Assembly (NCBI RefSeq): GCF_021917145.1 | Contig: NC_061073.1 | Span: 8,761,361-8,825,360, forward strand | DNA from: Hypomesus transpacificus | Taxonomy: Eukaryota; Chordata; Actinopteri; Osmeriformes; Osmeridae | Direction: 5' to 3' | DNA length: 64,000 bases | In this document: positions 1 through 19,657 of the stretch, in pieces | Position numbering within the stretch: the stretch's first letter is position 1 | Layout: each line of letters starts with the position of its first letter | The notes under the pieces: model-generated | Told to the model about the DNA's origin: nothing | The model's database searches: none | What the model saw: the letters and a program-made list of their open reading frames with translations, nothing else | Program-made: the position numbers and the translations under genes

Positions 1-220
1 TGTATGTGCACTATAATAGTGTTGGTGGTGGCTGCTGGCTAGGTGGGTATCTAGCTACAGTTTTGTCTTCATAAGACTCTCTTATCACAACAGCAGTGTG
101 ACTGGATGTGACAGAGAGCATACCGCAATATTGATTCGCTTACTATTGTACAGTTAAATATATCGACCAATGGCCATTTGAATCCTTTCACTTTGGAAGG
201 TGAACACAGCGTGTCTGTAC

Positions 221-9927
<9,707 letters not shown>

Positions 9928-10976
9928 CTTGAGAAAGACAGTACATTACGGAGGTGTCTACAGTATGTATATGTATGTACGTATCTCAGTGTGCTGGTCA
10001 ATTATCACTTCCTCCCTTATCCTGTGTGAGGTTTCACCTTCATTGCCTAAGGCCAGCTACACCAGTGAAAAGCACTTGTAAGTGCTTGATAGCGCAAGGT
10101 GGGGAGTTAAACCAATCCAGCTTTGTTATAATGCAGCATGTACAGTATGTAAGTTCTCACAGCTGGTGCTGTTACAGTGTATGTTAACACATCCAACAAC
10201 TAAAGTATTGTGGAGGTGCCTTTGAAAGTTCCCAGCTGTTGACTCCTGATTCCTCTTTTCCCATTTCTCTCTCTCTGTCTCTCTTTCCCCTCTCTCTCTA
10301 GGTCTCTCTCTGGGTTACTAGGGGAACATCTGGCTGAGCTCTCCTGCCAATAATGACAGAACAACATGCTCCTCGGGTAACACCCTGTCTCTCACACACA
10401 CAGACACACACGCACACACAATTTTCTTTCATGGACTGTGACCGTAAACCGAGAGGTCTGCAGTCCTCCGCAAGAGAGACTAACCCTGTAACTCCATTAA
10501 AACATGATTGAGAGAGAGATTTGGAGAGACACAGAGAGAGAGACGCGGTCTCTGTATGGCAGAGAGTATTTGAGGTCTCACTGTATGGGGCTCATTATGT
10601 TTCTGTGGTCTCATCGTGAACTCTTCCTCCTGTAAAGACTAGACCAGACAAGCTCAACATCAGACAGTTCAGTGAGCAATCTCTTTAATGAAGACACAGA
10701 CTGGGAGATGTGTGTGTGTGTGTGTGTCAGTGAATCATCACAGAGAAGCTAGCGGGGCTGCCCACTGTGCCAGCATCTAACAGGCATTTCCTCTAGTCAA
10801 CCGAGCATGCAACACATCAAAGTCTGTGTGTGTGTGTGTGTGTGCGTGTGTGTGCGTGGTGTGCGTTTGTGCGTGGGTGGGTGTGTGAGTGAGTGTGTCG
10901 GCAGGGTGCCATTGGTGTAGTGTAACAAACACATGCAGAAACAATTACGAGAGAGGGATGAGAGGCAGGGACAGGG

Positions 10977-10978
<2 letters not shown>

Positions 10979-11060
<82 letters not shown>
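10979..11060. repeat. (GA)n microsatellite
   Basis: About 80 bases of nearly perfect GA repeat. Confidence 0.97.
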
Positions 11061-11063
<3 letters not shown>

Positions 11064-11447
11064 CAGAGAGGCTAGACAGCACATAGTAGGACGTTCCAGA
11101 CTGAAAGGAGAAAGAAAAGACGGATGTGTTTGTTTACTTTCCTACACAATAGTTTCCATAGCGTACACATGATTGAAGAGTCCCGTTGTGCTGACAGTAC
11201 TCTGGGACTGTGTATCTGCATGTGTGTGTGCGTGTGTGTGTCGGAGTGTATTTCTGTATGCCATATGTGTGTCTGTGTGCGTGTGTGTGAATCAATCCAT
11301 TACGTGAGTTTAATTACACAGAATGCATTAGGCAACAACTATGTGTCAATCTTTGGATTGGATTGTCACTCCCTTTAGAGTTACCTACAAAACTCTGCCC
11401 ACATAAAATTGATCCATGTTGTAGTGGAAACCCTGATTCTGTATTTC

Positions 11448-11453
11448 TTTATT
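11448..11453 (-). terminator. Candidate polyadenylation signal for the tyrosinase cassette
   Basis: TTTATT on the plus strand gives AATAAA on the minus strand about 320 bases past the cassette stop codon. It supports a separate 3' end there, upstream of the VWC array. Confidence 0.45.
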
Positions 11454-11773
11454 CCATGAGTCTAAAGCACTTCATTGTGCAAGCCAAGGCTGTGTACATG
11501 ATCATGTGAAATCCAGGGTAACCACCACCGCTGCATGGTAACTTCTCTTTGTCCCTGAGGTAGAGATGAACCAGAGGAAGACCTTGACCTTGACCAGTAG
11601 ACCACAAAGTCACCATGGAAACCAACCAATCCATCATTTCCTTCAGCCTCACTGATTCATTCACCATTTGATATCTTCAGAGTGTCCGTGAAATATCAAC
11701 CTGGTTTGACATTGGTGTCTTTTCGTCCACACTGGTCACACTTCTTGAGTGACAGCGCGAATGCAGCCAATGG

Positions 11774-11966
11774 TCACCAGTCCTGACATATGACATGGCT
11801 GCCGCTGATTGGATCCAACCACTCTATGAAGCAGGAACCGCAGCTACGCACACGGCATTCCGCCTCGCGGTAACCACGGCAACGGGCCTCTCGGCAAAGT
11901 TCAGGACAGGTCACCGGGGCGGAGCCAAGAGGACAGCCGGAAAACCAGTGCAGCTCAAAACAAAAC
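11774..11966 (-). other. C-terminal cysteine-rich module of the cassette
   Basis: The last coding exon (acceptor CTAG|G, phase 2) encodes about 63 residues with nine or more cysteines: GCPLGSAPVTCPELC, RCRGYREAEC, RSCGSCFIEW and HVIC, then stop. The pattern (CPxG.PVxCxxxC ... AxC...CGxCxxxF) recalls small disulfide modules at the ends of extracellular matrix proteins, but I cannot name the family. The joined reading frame is unambiguous. Confidence 0.7.
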
Positions 11967-14900
11967 CTAGACACAGCGGTCCAACAAACAGGAAATTATG
12001 TCACAACGCACAAACTGTCAAAGTTGTCTGGCTTACGACGTATTGGAAACTAAGAGGATTTCCCCTCTAGCTAACCTAAATGGTTACCTGCGGTCAGGGG
12101 TGATAGGCAGCCAGACATCCACTGGCCTTGGTGATGTCACCATGGATGGATTGCCTTTAGGAGGTTTCGCTTCTACCCACTCCCTCTGTGGCTGACCAAT
12201 GAGAGCATAGCCTTGCTTAGGGTCTAGAGCCATCCAATCCTGACTGAGCCAGTGCCCGGGAAGGGAGGTGATAGGGGGGCAGGTACGTGTGATGTGGTTA
12301 AGAGAGTGGGGATTGGTCGAGCTCAACTGTTGCATGGTATGGAAGTAGAAGCGTAGATAGTGTGGTCCATTAAAGAACCAGTTGCAGTGGTCTTTGTCGT
12401 AACCGTCTGGTCGAAACCCAAACGCATCGAAACCGCCACGGTCCAAACCAAAAGGGTCAAAAGCGTAAGTGCTGTAGCCGCCATCCGCGAAGAGCTCTGA
12501 CATGACCTTGGCTCTCTGTTCTTCTCTTCTCTCCTCTCTATCGCCTTCTTTCTCCTCGTCCTTTTCTCCCTCTCCATCCTCTCTGTCCCTCTTGGTCATA
12601 AACGTGCCGTCCCACCTCATCCCAAACCACGTGAGGTTGGAGCGGTTGAACCCGTAGCGGTTGTACCCGGAAACGTCATATCCTTCTCTGTCAATATGGT
12701 CGTGGTCAAAACCATCCTGGTCATAACCTTGGCGGTCCCAGCCACTGCTGTCAAAACCACTGACGTCATAGCCACCGTGGTCGAACCCATGATGGTCCAA
12801 ACCGACATGGTTGAAATTAGACGGCGGTTTGTTATCGTTGTGCGGCCTGGCGTCTGTGTTGTGGCCTTGCTGGGGTTGTCTCTGTGAGGCGGTCACATTA
12901 CAGGGAGCGCCGAGGGTTATGGGTACATACACCACGCACAGCTGTTCCTTTGATGACATCACGTCGTTAGGGGAAACGCCAAATGGTTTCATACGGACAT
13001 TTCCCCGGCGGGCAGAGTACTGGCCACGCAAATGAGCCTTCCCCCTCTCCAAAACATGCCCATGCCTATGCCCATGCCTCTCCTGCCACTGTGTCCACAG
13101 CTTGTCCAGGAAGGCAGCGTGTGAGAGGTAGAGGGGGTCGTAGGCAGCCAGGGGGGAGGCCATGTGGCCCCCCAGCCAGAGTCTGAAGAGGCCAGAGAAG
13201 GTCTGCAGGGTCTGGGAGAAGAGCTGGAAGTCTCCCTGATTCACCAGCTTCTGGAGGGTTATCGCGTCTGGCAGCCACACCTGACAGGACCAACACAGAG
13301 CAACGAGCAATGTCACGCACGGGAACTGTCACCACAGGCTACTTGCTCTACCAGGACATGAGGTTAGAATAGAAGCGGGAGACCGAGGTGTTGAAGCTCC
13401 GTCGGAGACAGGGGGACCAGCGGGAGCGCGAGGCCCTGCCTTGGAAGGGGTGGTGGGGGACGCAGTCGGAGCCAGGGGCCCCGTCCCCTCCAAAGAGACC
13501 AGCCTGCCATGCAGCAGAAGACAGCAGGGAGCCTGAGTCGACCGTCCACTCAAAGTAGGGAACAGCCAGTTGGCATGACGACAAGGACTGGAGCTCACGT
13601 TCCACCAGACGGAGGAAGTAGCGGTGCCAGGGGAGGAAGTAGGCGTGGTTTCCAGCCTGGGGGGCAAACTCGGCTCTCATCTGGGCATAGCCCTCCCACA
13701 CACCTACACACACGTACACACACACACAGTACATAAATACAACTGGTAAACACAGACACACACAAAAAATGCAATGTGTGCAGATCTGAAAGGCAGGTGA
13801 GGTCAGGTGACAGGGATACCTGGCCTGGAGCAGAGCATCCTGACGGCCCTCTGATAGCGCTTCCTGTCTCTTAGCGTCAGGTCGCGAATCTCTTTCCTCT
13901 GCGTCGCCTGCGTGCAGGTGCACTCCACCTTCCCGCCCTGGGTGCACACGCACTCCTCGCAGCCTTGCCTGAAGGTTTCTCCGTACCTCCGAGCTCGGCC
14001 TTGAGAGAGGCAGCCGCAGCCCTCGTCGCAGCCCGCCTCCGAGCACTCCTTGCCAGGGGAGAAACTCACAGGCTCCCTCTCTCCCTGGAGGGCTCGTAGC
14101 CGAGCCTGACACTTGAACAGAGGTAGGTGCTCGCAAGTGTAGGAGAAGCCGTCATCTGTCTCTATGCAATCCATGCCGGCAAGGCGCCTCTCTCTTCTTC
14201 TACCCTTCTTTCTCTTCCTGTCTCTCTTTCTCTGAGGGTCCAGCCAAGTCAAGTTCAAGTCTGTGTTGCCATGGAAACTGTCTTCTTCTTGACCATGGGA
14301 TTCGGAGCCATACTCCTTGAAAGTGCCATCTAGGTTGGACACGTTGTATCCATGGCGATCATAGTCCTGTTCATTGTAGCTGATAGGGTTGCCAGGTTTG
14401 GGCTGGCGGAAGCAGCAGGCTCCCATCAGGCACTGCTCTTGGCAGGCACTGAGAGACAGAAAGTTGTTGGTGGTGTTTCCTGTGCAGTATTGGAAGTCCT
14501 CACAAAGGCCAGAGGTGGGGTTGAAGGACCAGCGTTGCCGCGGTGACCTGTGACCCTCACAGCTGCCCTGCGGTCTGGGCTGCCAACAAGCCTAGACACA
14601 GCGAGGGAGTGGGGAGGGGGGGGGGGTATTGGACACACACACGCCCTCTTACCCCTCGTCATCTTCCTACAATGCTACACCAGAACTGACTGTTCACACA
14701 GACACAACACACCCAAACTGACTGTTCACACAGACACAACACACCAGGACTGACTGTTCACACAGACACAACATACCAGGACTGACTGTTCACACAGACA
14801 CAACACACCCGAACTGACTGTTCACACAGACACAACACACCAGGACTGACTGTTCACACAGACACAACACACCAGAACTGACTGTTCACATAGACACAAC

Positions 14901-16318
14901 ACACCCGAACTGACTGTTCACACAGACACAACACAGCAGGACTGACCGTTCACACAGACACAACACACCAGAACTGACTGTTCACACAGACACAACACAG
15001 CCGAACTGACTGTTCACACAGACACAACACACGTGAACTGACTGTTCACACAGACACAACACACCAGGACTGACTGTTCACACAGACACAACACACCATA
15101 ACTGACTGTTCACACAGACACAACACACCCGAACTGACTGTTCACACAGACACAACATACCAGGACTGACTGTTCACACAGACACAACACACCCGAACTG
15201 ACTGTTCACACAGACACAACATACCAGGACTGACTGTTCACACAGACACAACACACCCAAACTGACTGTTCACACAGACACAACACACCAGGACTGACTG
15301 TTCACACAGACACAACACACCAGAACTGACTGTTCACATAGACACAACACACCCGAACTGACTGTTCACACAGACACAACACACCCGAACTGACTGTTTA
15401 CACAGACACAACACACCCAAACTGACTGTTCACACAGACACAACACACCAGGACTGACTGTTCACACAGACACAACACACCAGAACTGACTGTTCACATA
15501 GACACAACACACCCGAACTGACTGTTCACACAGACACAACACACCAGGACTGACTGTTCACACAGACACAACACACCCAAACTGACTGTTTAACACAGAC
15601 ACAACACACCAGAACTGACTGTTCACGAAGGCACAACAATGATGCTGGCTACCAAGACAATCAGGTTAAAATGCAATACAATACTAGCCACACTGTGCAG
15701 CACTATGTTCTATAGCACTACAAACACGTCTAAGAGCACTGCCCTAGGACGGACCATCTGTACTATACTGTACACAACCAACTCAGCTAGCAGCTAATAC
15801 ACACACACCACTACTCTAAAGCAGCTCTACAGACAACTGATCCAAACCTCTCTTTTTCTGCACCCACCTCAAGCCTGTCAAAGGCACTTGTGACCTGCCA
15901 AATAAATCATACTGTTTAGTCATGACCAGACTAGTTGTTAGTCACAGTTTTCAGAAGTTCCTGGATAAACGGACACAACTCGACCACACAAAGAAAGATA
16001 CTACGCATACAATTCTGCAGAGACAGACTGCAAATATTTGATTAACACCCTTCACAGCCTATTGGGGAAAATGTAGTAGTTTAGGTTAACAGTCTAGTCT
16101 AGGTAAAACGTGTTGTGACACACTAGCGTGTTAGTCTAGAATGTTCTAGTTTAGTCTAGTTTAGTTAAGACTGGTGCTTTCAAGTTAGCAAACTACCTGT
16201 CTCAGCAGCCTATCACAAACAGGTCCTGTGGTGTGCCCGGGGCAGGAACAGTGGAACCCTGTGGTTTCATTGGTCAGACACGTCCCACCGTTGCGGCAGG
16301 GCGAGGACGTACAAGCGT
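11774..16318 (-). CDS. EGF-Kunitz-tyrosinase-like cassette with pentapeptide repeats, in frame with the upstream TSPN/VWC exons
   Basis: Five exons: 16318-16197 (EGF, DACTSSPCRNGGTC), 14591-13820 (Kunitz-like plus VWC-like), 13703-13384 and 13280-12088 (tyrosinase-like, then repeats), 11966-11774 (cysteine-rich end, stop TGA). Phases from the upstream VWC exon are 1, 0, 1, 0, 2, all matching. The one weak point is the donor at 13384/13383 (TCG|GTCTCC): a better-looking donor at 13352/13351 (TG|GTAGAG) would break the frame. With the five upstream exons the product is 1241 residues: signal peptide, TSPN, coiled coil, VWC, EGF (about 376-416), Kunitz (418-470), VWC-like, tyrosinase-like (about 674-846), repeats (941-995), cysteine-rich end (1178-1241). 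An AATAAA (minus) lies at 11453-11448. I do not know a named vertebrate family with this layout. It is probably secreted; the function is unknown. Confidence 0.75.
12636..12800 (-). repeat. Coding pentapeptide repeats, [aromatic]-D/N-x-x-G
   Basis: Eleven consecutive five-residue units follow the tyrosinase-like domain (residues 941-995): an aromatic or Leu/Ile residue, Asp or Asn, two variable polar residues, usually Gly, as in GFDHGG, GYDVSG, GWDRQG, GYNRYG. A second, shorter cluster (AFDPFGLDRGGFDAFGF) lies about 250 bases further along the transcript, around 12410-12470, and related units (DYDRHGYN) occur after the Kunitz domain near 14360. The nucleotide sequence is diverged between units, so the repeats are old and kept at protein level. 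Confidence 0.85.
13083..13703 (-). other. Tyrosinase-like domain with degenerate copper sites
   Basis: The exon 13703-13384 reads GNHAYFLPWHRYFLRLVERE, the CuA region signature of tyrosinases and hemocyanins, followed later by CLRRSFNTS. The exon from 13280 reads LFRLWLGGHMASP and DPLYLSHAAFLDKLW, which align with the CuB region (H-x3-H...GG and DPxFxxHHxxxD). The fold assignment is well supported, but most ligand positions are changed (Arg683, Gly691, Ser809, Arg813, Ala835); only His700 is clearly kept. Downstream VRMKPFGVSPNDVM and LCVVYVPI resemble the post-CuB region of invertebrate-type tyrosinases. Likely a pseudoenzyme. Confidence 0.82.
14430..14588 (-). other. Kunitz-like domain in the cassette
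   Basis: Six cysteines fit the BPTI order at residues 418, 427, 446, 452, 466 and 470, with C-x8-C at the start and C-x3-C at the end. The segments RWSFNPTSGLC and NNFLSLSAC match Kunitz conserved positions. Spacing differs from classic BPTI: 18 instead of 15 residues between Cys 2 and 3, 5 instead of 7 between 3 and 4, and 13 instead of 12 between 4 and 5. The residue after the second cysteine (P1 in inhibitors) is Glu, so trypsin inhibition is unlikely. The exon opens directly with the domain in phase 0, as in a shuffled module. Confidence 0.75.
14678..15638. repeat. 32-bp minisatellite, about 30 copies
   Basis: Tandem units of 32 bases (core gactgttcacacagacacaa) run almost without interruption. 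Units vary mainly at cc/ca/cg before gaactg or ggactg, and a few carry the same substitution (catag), so copies spread in blocks. It occupies most of the intron between the EGF exon (16197) and the Kunitz exon (14591). The rest, 15639-16196, shows nothing recognisable. Confidence 0.95.
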
Positions 16319-16543
16319 CTAGGGGAGGGGCTGTTGGGTCACCATGACAACCGGCCTCCACGTCAATAACAATCAGGCAGCAAGGCTCAGAAGAGATGGT
16401 TGAAAAACAAGTTGGCTGCATGTATAGGATGACTGCATTTGGTGTCGGGTGATTTAGGGAACGAGTGTGTGTGCGTGTGTGTGTGTGTGTGTGTGCGTGT
16501 GTGTGTGTGCGTGTTGGTGGGTTATGACCGTAGCTGCACTCAC

Positions 16544-17079
16544 CCTGGGTGGTAGCCTCACAGATGACCTGTCCTGATGTGCAGGTACACACAGTGTTCA
16601 GGTGGGTCTCCCAACGCTGCCCCTCCTCCAGCTCACGCCCCTCCCACACACACCGCCGTCTCGCACACTCACAGCCCTCCAGGTACTGCACGCGCGCCTC
16701 CAGGTAAACATTCTACACACAAAGAGGACGTTCGAATACCTGCTAGGCATGCAAAACAGTGTGTGAAGCATTGAAGCTGTGAAATGAGATCAGATGAGTT
16801 AGCCGTTCTTCTACCTGGGCCTTGACCATATCCAGCATTCGAGTCAGCCCCTCCAGCCTCTCCTCCAGCCCCTTCAGCCTCTCCTCGCCCACGGCCTGGG
16901 GGCTAGGCAGCCCCACTTGAGGGGGTGCAGGAGGCCCCAGGACCACACCTCTCTGGGGCTGGTCACCCTGGGGCTCCTTGGCCTCCAGGGGATGGAGCTG
17001 GGATTGGCCCTCGACAACCTCCTGTTGGGGGCCTCGCCCCCTCTCACTCCAACTGTCTGAGGGAGGGGTGCACAGAGGC

Positions 17080-17144
<65 letters not shown>

Positions 17145-18577
17145 AAAAGAGAGACGTAAAAGGGGAATTTGGAGAACTAGGGGGTCTTTCAACTCCAGAC
17201 CAGCAATCACAGCATCTAATAAAAACATTCACATCCATGCGAACATCCTGGGAGGAAAAGGCTAAAGTAGACTTTAGATCAAATAAATAAACAAATAAAT
17301 ACAAGGGGATTCCCTTAGGGAGCAAATATATCACTTACACTGAACCCCAATGCTTGGGGTGTAACACACACACACACAACTACATATACACACTGGTGTC
17401 TCTTCGTTCCATGTGGTCTCGCTCTGAGGTCAGAGTTGAGCAAGATCAGAGTATGTGACCCATACCCATCTGTTTTCTAAGCCCCTTTAATTATTTGCTT
17501 TTACTGCTTGGACTTCTCATTCATCACCAGACATGTCCAGAGTCTGCATTAGCACACCACACTGCATTAGCAGCCAGCCATCTTGGTCGAACAGCTAACT
17601 TAGGATCAAATCATCAATGTAATACTGCAGAGATGTGTACATTCAAAACAAAAAGTCGGAAGGTCAGGAAAGACTAGAGGGTACGTTTCAAGAGAGGAAA
17701 TGCGAGTGGGGGCCAGTTTATAAACGTGGAGAGGAGACTTGAAGAGGGGGCAAGTGGTTCTCTCATCTAAAGGGCTAGGCCTTGACACAAATCCAGATGG
17801 AAACCCTATCAGCATATTTTTTTTTACCTTTCCTACACATACACAAACCCATGAACCATAACTGCCCAAGAGACCTTTATAAGTGTCTAACTGAAGGCCA
17901 AGTTACTTTTATACACTGTAAGAAGGATAAAATACATGCCCTAACGTCCATCTACACTATGCATCTACAGGCACAGGGGAGCTGCTATGACAATATTGTG
18001 GCTCGGGCTGTCTTTCCGTATGTACATTTTGAACTTGGGCCAAGAATGACTATGGAAGTGTACCATTACGTCCAGGATGCAGATTGATGTTGCTCGGTCC
18101 CAGCGCACAGCACCAGATTCATACTGCTCTATTTAATCGGACAGATTCTTGTACCTGTTACATTGTCACAGGTCCACGGACGCTTCTGATAGGGCCTGGT
18201 GGAGATCTCAGCCGTCTGCAAATATCCCTGGAGAGATAGAGGAAGGGTAAAGGCCGAGGGTGGGGAGAGACAGGTGGAGAGATGGAGGGGTGGAGAGATG
18301 GAGGGGTGGAGAGATGGAGGGAGATAGGGCGGAGAGAAGAGGTTTAAGAGATATGTGTTATTACTGCATAAGTTGTCACTAAAGTTTCCATATCTTGTGT
18401 TCCAAGACTAAAACATACGACCCCCTCTCTTTTCAGCAGAGCTATCAAAAGCAAGGACAGGTAGTTTTTAAACTTAGGAATGAGTTTAACCACTTCAACT
18501 TGGTTGTGTGAGTAGGGGGGTGGGTGGAGAAAGGTGGAAAATAAACTGCTTGTGTGTGCATGTGAGTGTGTGAGTTT

Positions 18578-18621
<44 letters not shown>

Positions 18622-19657
18622 CAGTACTCACAGTAAACCTGCTGTGGCTGTCCCCTTGTGTGCTGGCTAGTGTGACGACCAGATCTGAGGGTAGATCCAG
18701 CTTGATCCTCTCTCCTCCTCTCCTCCACAAAACCACCGCTTCTCTACAGTCTACAAACAGAGCCAGGCGCTCGGGCTCCAGCACCAGGGCCACCCGCACC
18801 CAGCCTCCCCCAAAGAAGGGGCTCCCTCCTGGGAACAACACGCTGGTGAGCCCCGGGCAGCCATGGCAGTCCAGACGCAGGAAGTTTGAGCGGGTGGACG
18901 ACGAGAGCTGTAAGAGGAGGGAGGAAGAGGAGGAGGAGAAGGAGAGCAGGGTGGCAGAGGAGTTTTCCGTCTGACGCCCCACTAGGTACACCCCCATGCT
19001 GCTTTGTAGTGTGGAAGCCAGAGATTGGGAGTATTGGTGAGGGAGAGTCAGGTGGGGGGCACGCATGCGGAATTTAAAAGCGACAGTTCCAGGTTCCATT
19101 CCCTCGGTCTTAGATACTCCCTTGATAGGATGGGACATGTTAAGAGCAGCCAGGAGGTCCATCACTGAGGGACAAATGAAAGAGTCTGTCAGAATGAAGC
19201 CGTGTAAAAATATTGAATTGAACTGAAAAATAATGACAGCCTGAACAAACATAGCTGTAAGTGTATGAAATTGATCACGCATACACACATGCACAAAATG
19301 AATTTGTCCTGACCATGTCTGATGATAACCTTGTTTCTGGGTCAGAATGAGAGTGTGTGAGTGTGAGAAACAAAGGCAGGAGGATTCTCCATTCCTTCAC
19401 ACATGACTGCCTCACTGGGCCGGAACAGAACATTTGAGTACTCTAACTATTCGTACTACTGTCACAACAATGTATTGCTTAAATAAATCCGATATTCAGC
19501 AATAAATTACTTATTTTGTACAATTTCAGCCTTGGTCGCTTAGCCTACCATTCTCGTGGTTCCGGCTGGAATGGGTCTGTAGGGACGCTGAAACACTCCA
19601 CAGAACACACACACTTATCTCCAGGCATAGGACGGTCTTCAACCACATATAATCCAT
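16544..19657 (-). CDS. kcp: N-terminal exons: signal peptide, TSPN domain, coiled coil, first VWC
   Basis: Five exons: 19657-19549, 19164-18632, 18227-18155, 17056-16815, 16712-16544. The first is short: ATG at 19657, MDYMWLKTVLCLEISVCVLW (a hydrophobic signal peptide ending near SVSA), 36 codons plus one base, phase 1. Exon 2 (177 codons) is a thrombospondin N-terminal-like LamG fold: it starts DLLAALNMSHPIKGV and contains GWVRVALVLEPERLALFVDC. Exon 4 ends in a heptad-rich helix (LKGLEERLEGLTRMLDMVKA) that continues into exon 5 (VYLEARVQYLEGCEC), followed by a VWC. A coiled coil running into a CxC-starting VWC is how KCP begins, and TSPN is known from kielin. The last donor (G|GTGAGT, phase 1) can join in frame either to the EGF exon at 16318 or to the VWC exon at 9927. 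NELL-type proteins share TSPN plus VWC, but the neighbouring array favours kcp. Confidence 0.82.
17057..18154. other. Intron between TSPN-linker and coiled-coil exons
   Basis: About 1.1 kb with a (GA)n run at 17088-17142 and an AAAT-type run at 17281-17300. No exon seen. Confidence 0.7.
18240..18330. repeat. GGTGGAGAGATGGAGG minisatellite
   Basis: Several short purine-rich units directly upstream (in transcript terms) of the exon 18227-18155. Confidence 0.8.
18564..18620. repeat. (GT)n microsatellite next to the TSPN exon donor
   Basis: A (GT)n run (AC on the minus strand) begins about 10 bases past the donor GTGAGT of the TSPN exon. Confidence 0.95.

Larger units (their letters stand above)
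9928..11773. other. Non-coding stretch between the tyrosinase cassette and the VWC array
   Basis: No exon recognised on either strand. It holds the presumed 3' UTR of the cassette (to about 11430), a long (GA)n run at 10979-11060 and GT runs near 10830 and 11220. If the VWC array is a separate gene, its promoter and first exon would have to be here; I found no signal-peptide exon ending in phase 1. Confidence 0.6.

Noticed and set aside
12323..12577. Lys/Glu-rich frames and other frames opposite the pentapeptide repeats
   Set aside because: Shadow frames of the tyrosinase cassette exon; the cassette frame alone has matching splice phases and domain motifs.
12636..12800. Collagen or EF-hand reading of the Gly/Asp repeats
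   Set aside because: The period is five, not three, and there is no helix-loop-helix spacing.
14678..15638. 32-bp repeat as a CRISPR array
   Set aside because: Direct tandem units with no spacers, inside a vertebrate gene.
11774..16318. Orthology to TYR, TYRP1 or DCT
   Set aside because: Lacks their Cys-rich N-terminus, membrane anchor and copper ligands, and has modules they never carry.
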